Shown here: positions 12,209 to 15,003 of the stretch, in pieces
How positions within the stretch are numbered: the stretch's first letter is position 1
Layout of the letters: each line of letters begins with the position of its first letter
NCBI GenBank assembly: GCA_964461715.1
Contig: CAYWVR010000050.1
Span: 1-15,003 of the forward strand
Direction: 5' to 3'
Origin: CAYWVR01 sp964461715
GTDB taxonomy: Bacteria > Planctomycetota > Phycisphaerae > FEN-1346
Length of the DNA: 15,003 nucleotides
Made by a program: the position numbers and the translations under genes
The notes under the pieces: model-generated
What the model was told of the DNA's origin: nothing
The model's database searches: none
Seen by the model: only the letters and a program-made list of their open reading frames with translations

Positions 12209-13936
12209 ATGATCCGAAACGTCACGCTCCCGAAGCTCGGTCAGACCGTGGAATCCGCCACCATCGAGCGGTGGATGAAGGCGGAGGGCGATCCTGTCGC
12301 CAAGGGCGATGTCCTCTGCGAGATCACCACCGACAAGGCCACCCTCGAGGTCGAGAGCTTCTATAAGGGCACCCTTCTTAAGGTTGTCGCCCCGGAGGGC
12401 GCCGAGCTGCCCGTCAACGCCCTCATCGCCATCATCGGCGACCCGGGCGACGAGGTGCCGGAGAACCTGGCCGCGGCCCCCGCCCCCGCGGGGGACCCGA
12501 CCCCTGCACCCCCGCCCGAGGAAGAGAGCGCCGACGCGCCGTCGGCGGCTGAACGGGGCGCGGCGGCCCCGCCGCTCCCGGCCGGCGCCAAACTCGTCAC
12601 GCTCCCGAAGCTCGGCCAGACCGTCGAGGCGGGGAGCGTCGAGCGATGGCTCAAGGACGTCGGCGACCCGGTCGCCAAGGGCGACGTCCTTTGCGAGATC
12701 ACCACGGACAAGGCGACTCTCGAAGTCGAGAGCTTCCACAAGGGGACGCTCCTTAAGATTCTCGCCGAGCCGGGTACGGAGCTTCCCGTCGGCGCCCCGA
12801 TCGCCGTGATCGGCGAGGCGGGCAGCGAGATTCCCGACGATCTACTGGCCATCGGTCCCGCGCCGGCGGCGCCCGCCGCAAGGGCCGAAGCGGCGACCAC
12901 GCCGGCGATGCCTACCGCCGAGGCCCCGACAGCCCCCCCCGCCGAGAAAGCCGCCCGCCACGAAGGCGGCCGCATCTTCGCGTCGCCCCGGGCCCGCATG
13001 CGGGCGCGCGAGAAGGGCGTGGACTTGGCGACCGTCGCCGGCCGCGGCCCGAATGGGCGGATCATTGAGGCGGACGTCCTGGCGGCCGAGGCGGCCCCGG
13101 CGGTCCGCGCGACGCCCGTCGCCCGCCGCGCCGCCGAAGTCCACGGCGCCGATCTCGCCGCCGTGCGAGGGACGGGCCCGGGGGGAAAAGTCACGAAGGC
13201 CGACGTCTTGCGTCATGCCGTACCCCCCGCTCCGGCGGCGCTCGGGGCCCCGGGCGAGATCGTGCCGCTGACGCCCATGCGGCGGATCGTCGCGGAGCGG
13301 ATGCTCCACTCGAAGCAGACCATCCCCTGCTATTACCTGGAGATGGACGTCGACTGCACGGAACTGGTCGAGGTCCGAGCGCGCCTCAATGAGCGGGCCA
13401 AGAAGCAGGACATCAAGTTCAGCTTCAACGATTTCTTCATCAAGGCATGCGGGGGGGCGCTGGCGGCCTATCCGCAGGTCAACAGCCGCTGGGCTGACGG
13501 GGGCCTCGAGCGACGGACCGAGGCGAACGTCGGCTTCGCCGTCGCCATCGAGGAGGGGCTCATGGTCCCGGTCGTGCGGAAGGCGGACGCGAAAAGCCTC
13601 AATCAGATCAACGCGGAGGCGGCGGACTTGGCGGCTCGGGCCCGCTCCAAGCGGCTCCTGCCCGAGGAGTACCAGGGCGGGTGCATGACCATCACGAACC
13701 TCGGGATGTTCGGCGTCAAGAGCTTCATCCCCGTCGTCAATCCCGGCGAGTCGACCATCATGGGGCAGGGCATGATCGAGGACCGCGTCGTCTGCCGCCA
13801 GGGCGGCATCCAGGTCCGCAAGATGATGACCCTGACGCTGGCCTGCGACCACCGGATCATCGACGGCGCCGTCGGGGCCCAGTTCCTCGAAGCCATCCGC
13901 GACATGATCGAGGCCCCGAAGCAGCTCATCACTTGA
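12209..13936 (+). CDS. pdhC: Dihydrolipoamide acyltransferase E2 with two lipoyl and two E3-binding domains
   Basis: E2 is the core of the 2-oxo acid dehydrogenase complex: its lipoyl arms carry the acyl group from E1 to CoA. The 575 residues read as lipoyl domain 1 (about 1-80, lipoyl-lysine Lys43 in TTDKAT), an Ala/Pro/Glu linker, lipoyl domain 2 (about 128-210, Lys168), a second linker, two consecutive peripheral-subunit-binding domains (about 255-294 and 299-340; SPRARMRAREKGVDLATVAG and TPVARRAAEVHGADLAAVRG), and the catalytic domain from about 356 with His548 and Asp552 in DHRIIDG. Most E2 proteins have one binding domain. The ATG at 12209 begins exactly before the first lipoyl strand (VTLPKLGQTVE). 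The frame stays open upstream for over 300 codons, but that part lies on E1 beta. No E3 gene follows; lipoamide dehydrogenase must be encoded elsewhere. Confidence 0.95.
   Translation: MIRNVTLPKLGQTVESATIERWMKAEGDPVAKGDVLCEITTDKATLEVESFYKGTLLKVVAPEGAELPVNALIAIIGDPGDEVPENLAAAPAPAGDPTPAPPPEEESADAPSAAERGAAAPPLPAGAKLVTLPKLGQTVEAGSVERWLKDVGDPVAKGDVLCEITTDKATLEVESFHKGTLLKILAEPGTELPVGAPIAVIGEAGSEIPDDLLAIGPAPAAPAARAEAATTPAMPTAEAPTAPPAEKAARHEGGRIFASPRARMRAREKGVDLATVAGRGPNGRIIEADVLAAEAAPAVRATPVARRAAEVHGADLAAVRGTGPGGKVTKADVLRHAVPPAPAALGAPGEIVPLTPMRRIVAERMLHSKQTIPCYYLEMDVDCTELVEVRARLNERAKKQDIKFSFNDFFIKACGGALAAYPQVNSRWADGGLERRTEANVGFAVAIEEGLMVPVVRKADAKSLNQINAEAADLAARARSKRLLPEEYQGGCMTITNLGMFGVKSFIPVVNPGESTIMGQGMIEDRVVCRQGGIQVRKMMTLTLACDHRIIDGAVGAQFLEAIRDMIEAPKQLIT
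12221..12382 (+). repeat. Lipoyl domain repeat, copy 1
   Basis: Codes for E2 residues 5-58. It pairs with copy 2 at 12596-12757, offset by 375 bases (125 residues). By direct comparison 46 of 54 residues are identical, and much of the DNA is too, which points to a recent tandem duplication or to gene conversion. Confidence 0.85.
12596..12757 (+). repeat. Lipoyl domain repeat, copy 2
   Basis: Codes for E2 residues 130-183, the counterpart of copy 1. Differences are mostly conservative (Ile/Val, Met/Leu, Thr/Ser), and the lipoylated lysine is kept in both copies. Confidence 0.85.
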
Positions 13937-14067
13937 CCCCGCCTGCGGGTGCCATGCCCACGCTGTTTCGCGTATGCATGCTCGCGCAAGGAGCGACCAC
14001 CGACGCATGGTTAAGTGAAGCAGCTTGGCCATGCCGCCCGGCGATGCACGACGTAAGATAGGGACAT
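13937..14067. other. Gap after the E2 gene with no recognisable gene
   Basis: These 131 bases between the E2 stop and the terminator contain short reading frames without good ribosome sites and no tRNA-like fold I can recognise. An AGGAGCG at about 13991 is followed by an ATG at 14006 that opens only three codons before a stop (ATG GTT AAG TGA), so it is unlikely to be a gene. Confidence 0.5.
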
Positions 14068-14069
14068 GA

Positions 14070-14108
14070 AGAAACCCCCGAGCCTCCCTCCGTGGCCCGG
14101 GGGTTTCT
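14070..14108. terminator. Rho-independent terminator, probably bidirectional
   Basis: AGAAACCCCCG (14070-14080) and CGGGGGTTTCT (14098-14108) form an uninterrupted 11-bp stem with a 17-base loop. Because the stem ends in A/T, each strand ends the hairpin with a T-rich stretch (TTTCTCTTCT on plus, TTTCTTC on minus). It sits between two converging genes and can serve both. Confidence 0.8.
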
Positions 14109-14155
14109 CTTCTGCGCCGTGCGCGCCCCACGTGCGCACAGCGCCAGCGAATTCC

Positions 14156-14899
14156 TTACGGCGCCAGCGTCAGGTACACGAGGTACCCCACGCCCGTCAG
14201 GGCCGCGACTCCGAGCATCGCGGCAAAGAGGGCCATCCGCCCCAGTCGCCGGTGCGAGGCCAGGAGGGTCGTTTGGTAGAGCTCGAGAACCTGACGATGG
14301 TTCGCCTCCAGGTGTGCGAGGCACGCCAGATGTCGCCGGCCCGTCTCCTCGACCGTCCCCAGCGTCCCCCGCAGGCCGCCGAGCGTCTCGAGGACCGTCT
14401 CGGTCAGGCGGTTCTGGTGCTCCAAGAGCGTGTTCGTCTCCCGCACGAGCTGGGCGTGGGCGGCGGCGAGGTCCGGCAGTTGGGTGACCGACTCGGCGAG
14501 GGCGTCGCCGGTGGCCCGGTGACCGTCGAGCTCCGAGGCGATGCGTGCGAGGGCCTTGGCCCCGACGGCGCTCTGGGAGACGGCCCCGGCGATCCGCTCC
14601 GGCAGGTCCGCAAGGCGATCGAGCCACTCCGGGTCGGGCATCGCGACGAGGGGGTCGGCGTCCGGCGATTCGGGTGGCGCGTCAACGGTCGCACGCGGGG
14701 CGCCTGCGGCTAAACGGGGCGCGGCAGCCTTGTCGGTCTCGGGCGTGGTGACGAGACGGGCGGCGTCGGAAAGGCCTGCGCCGGCTCCCGCCAAGGCGAG
14801 GCCGGCGCCGGCCGAGTGTATCGTCCACCCCTCCTCGGCCGCTTCGCTGGAGCCACGGAACCACCCCCTCAACCGCTCGAACCAGCCGATTCGGCTCAT
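14156..14899 (-). CDS. Unrecognised coiled-coil protein with C-terminal membrane anchor
   Basis: I do not recognise this 247-residue protein. The N-terminal 20 residues are aromatic and basic (MSRIGWFERLRGWFRG) and could form an amphipathic helix. Residues 28-85 are Ala/Gly/Pro-rich and probably disordered. Residues 90-215 look helical with heptad-like hydrophobic spacing (for example LVRETNTLLEHQNRLTETVL). Residues about 221-244 form a single hydrophobic segment (ALFAAMLGVAALTGVGYLVY), and the chain ends three residues later. This is a tail-anchor layout, with the coiled coil facing the cytoplasm. No signal peptide is seen. The start at 14899 has only a modest GAAG-type ribosome site but is preceded by a reasonable promoter. 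The reading frame has the third-position GC expected here. Possible roles such as membrane-surface scaffolding are speculation. Confidence 0.7.
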   Translation of the reverse strand: MSRIGWFERLRGWFRGSSEAAEEGWTIHSAGAGLALAGAGAGLSDAARLVTTPETDKAAAPRLAAGAPRATVDAPPESPDADPLVAMPDPEWLDRLADLPERIAGAVSQSAVGAKALARIASELDGHRATGDALAESVTQLPDLAAAHAQLVRETNTLLEHQNRLTETVLETLGGLRGTLGTVEETGRRHLACLAHLEANHRQVLELYQTTLLASHRRLGRMALFAAMLGVAALTGVGYLVYLTLAP

Positions 14900-14945
14900 G
14901 GTACACCCACTTCATCTCTGGCGCAGGAAAGCCCCTTGGCGCTTC

Positions 14946-14973
14946 CTTGTATCGGACGCGGGAGGGCTGTGAA
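14946..14973 (-). promoter_or_regulatory. Sigma70-like promoter for the minus-strand coiled-coil gene
   Basis: Read on the minus strand, TTCACA (14973-14968) and TACAAG (14951-14946) are separated by 16 bases. The predicted transcript start is near 14939, about 40 bases before the ATG at 14899. Confidence 0.4.
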
Positions 14974-15003
14974 TTGAGGGAAAGTGGGGGCAGGTGAGAA
15001 CGA

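Noticed and set aside
14006..14017. Tiny reading frame after AGGAGCG in the gap past E2
   Set aside because: It codes for three residues only and nothing supports a leader-peptide role there, as no regulated gene follows on that strand.

Overview
The window is a GC-rich bacterial chromosomal segment packed with same-strand genes; only the last gene lies on the minus strand. The high GC, a TPR lipoprotein carrying a DnaJ-type cysteine-rich module, a short stand-alone pseudopilin, and the mix of housekeeping genes with unusual accessory domains suggest Planctomycetota or a related PVC lineage. This assignment is an inference from style, with no rRNA or marker tree behind it. No tRNA, rRNA, CRISPR array, insertion sequence or phage gene was seen.

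Layout. 1-454: C-terminal half of a DEAD-box RNA helicase cut by the window edge. 500-877: small type IV pilin-like/pseudopilin protein. 1045-3441: large lipoprotein with TPR-like helices and eight CxxC pairs. 3534-4985: S41 (CtpA-type) protease with a PDZ domain. 5009-6019: TsaD, the tRNA t6A synthesis protein, directly behind the protease. 6020-6291: a regulatory region filled with CTTAGCG-like units arranged in 11-bp phase, placed before a Na+/phosphate cotransporter (6292-7545) and a PhoU-like protein (7561-8250). 8302-9108: LarB (nickel-pincer cofactor synthesis), overlapping the NAD(P)HX dehydratase gene (9095-9940). 9992-13936: pyruvate dehydrogenase-type E1 alpha, E1 beta and E2 genes in one operon. 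14070-14108: a hairpin that probably ends transcription from both sides. 14156-14899 (minus): an unrecognised coiled-coil protein with a C-terminal membrane anchor.

How the parts work together. The strongest regulatory signal is upstream of the phosphate transporter and phoU pair. At least ten CTTAGCG-like units lie in four clusters, with neighbouring units exactly 11 bp (or 22 bp) apart. This is the geometry of PhoB/PhoP-type Pho boxes but with a different core, so it is proposed as a lineage-specific Pho operator. Both neighbouring genes are phosphate genes, which supports the reading.

The dehydrogenase operon is complete for E1 and E2 but has no E3 in the window. Its E1 alpha has a histone-H1-like lysine/alanine tail, and its E2 has two nearly identical lipoyl domains followed by two peripheral-subunit-binding domains. 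Sigma70-like promoters with a TTG-type -35 and 16-17 bp spacing can be read before ctpA, the phosphate operon, larB and the dehydrogenase operon. The ones before larB and E1 alpha have notable geometry: a possible leaderless larB transcript, and a -10 box that contains the stop codon of the preceding gene.
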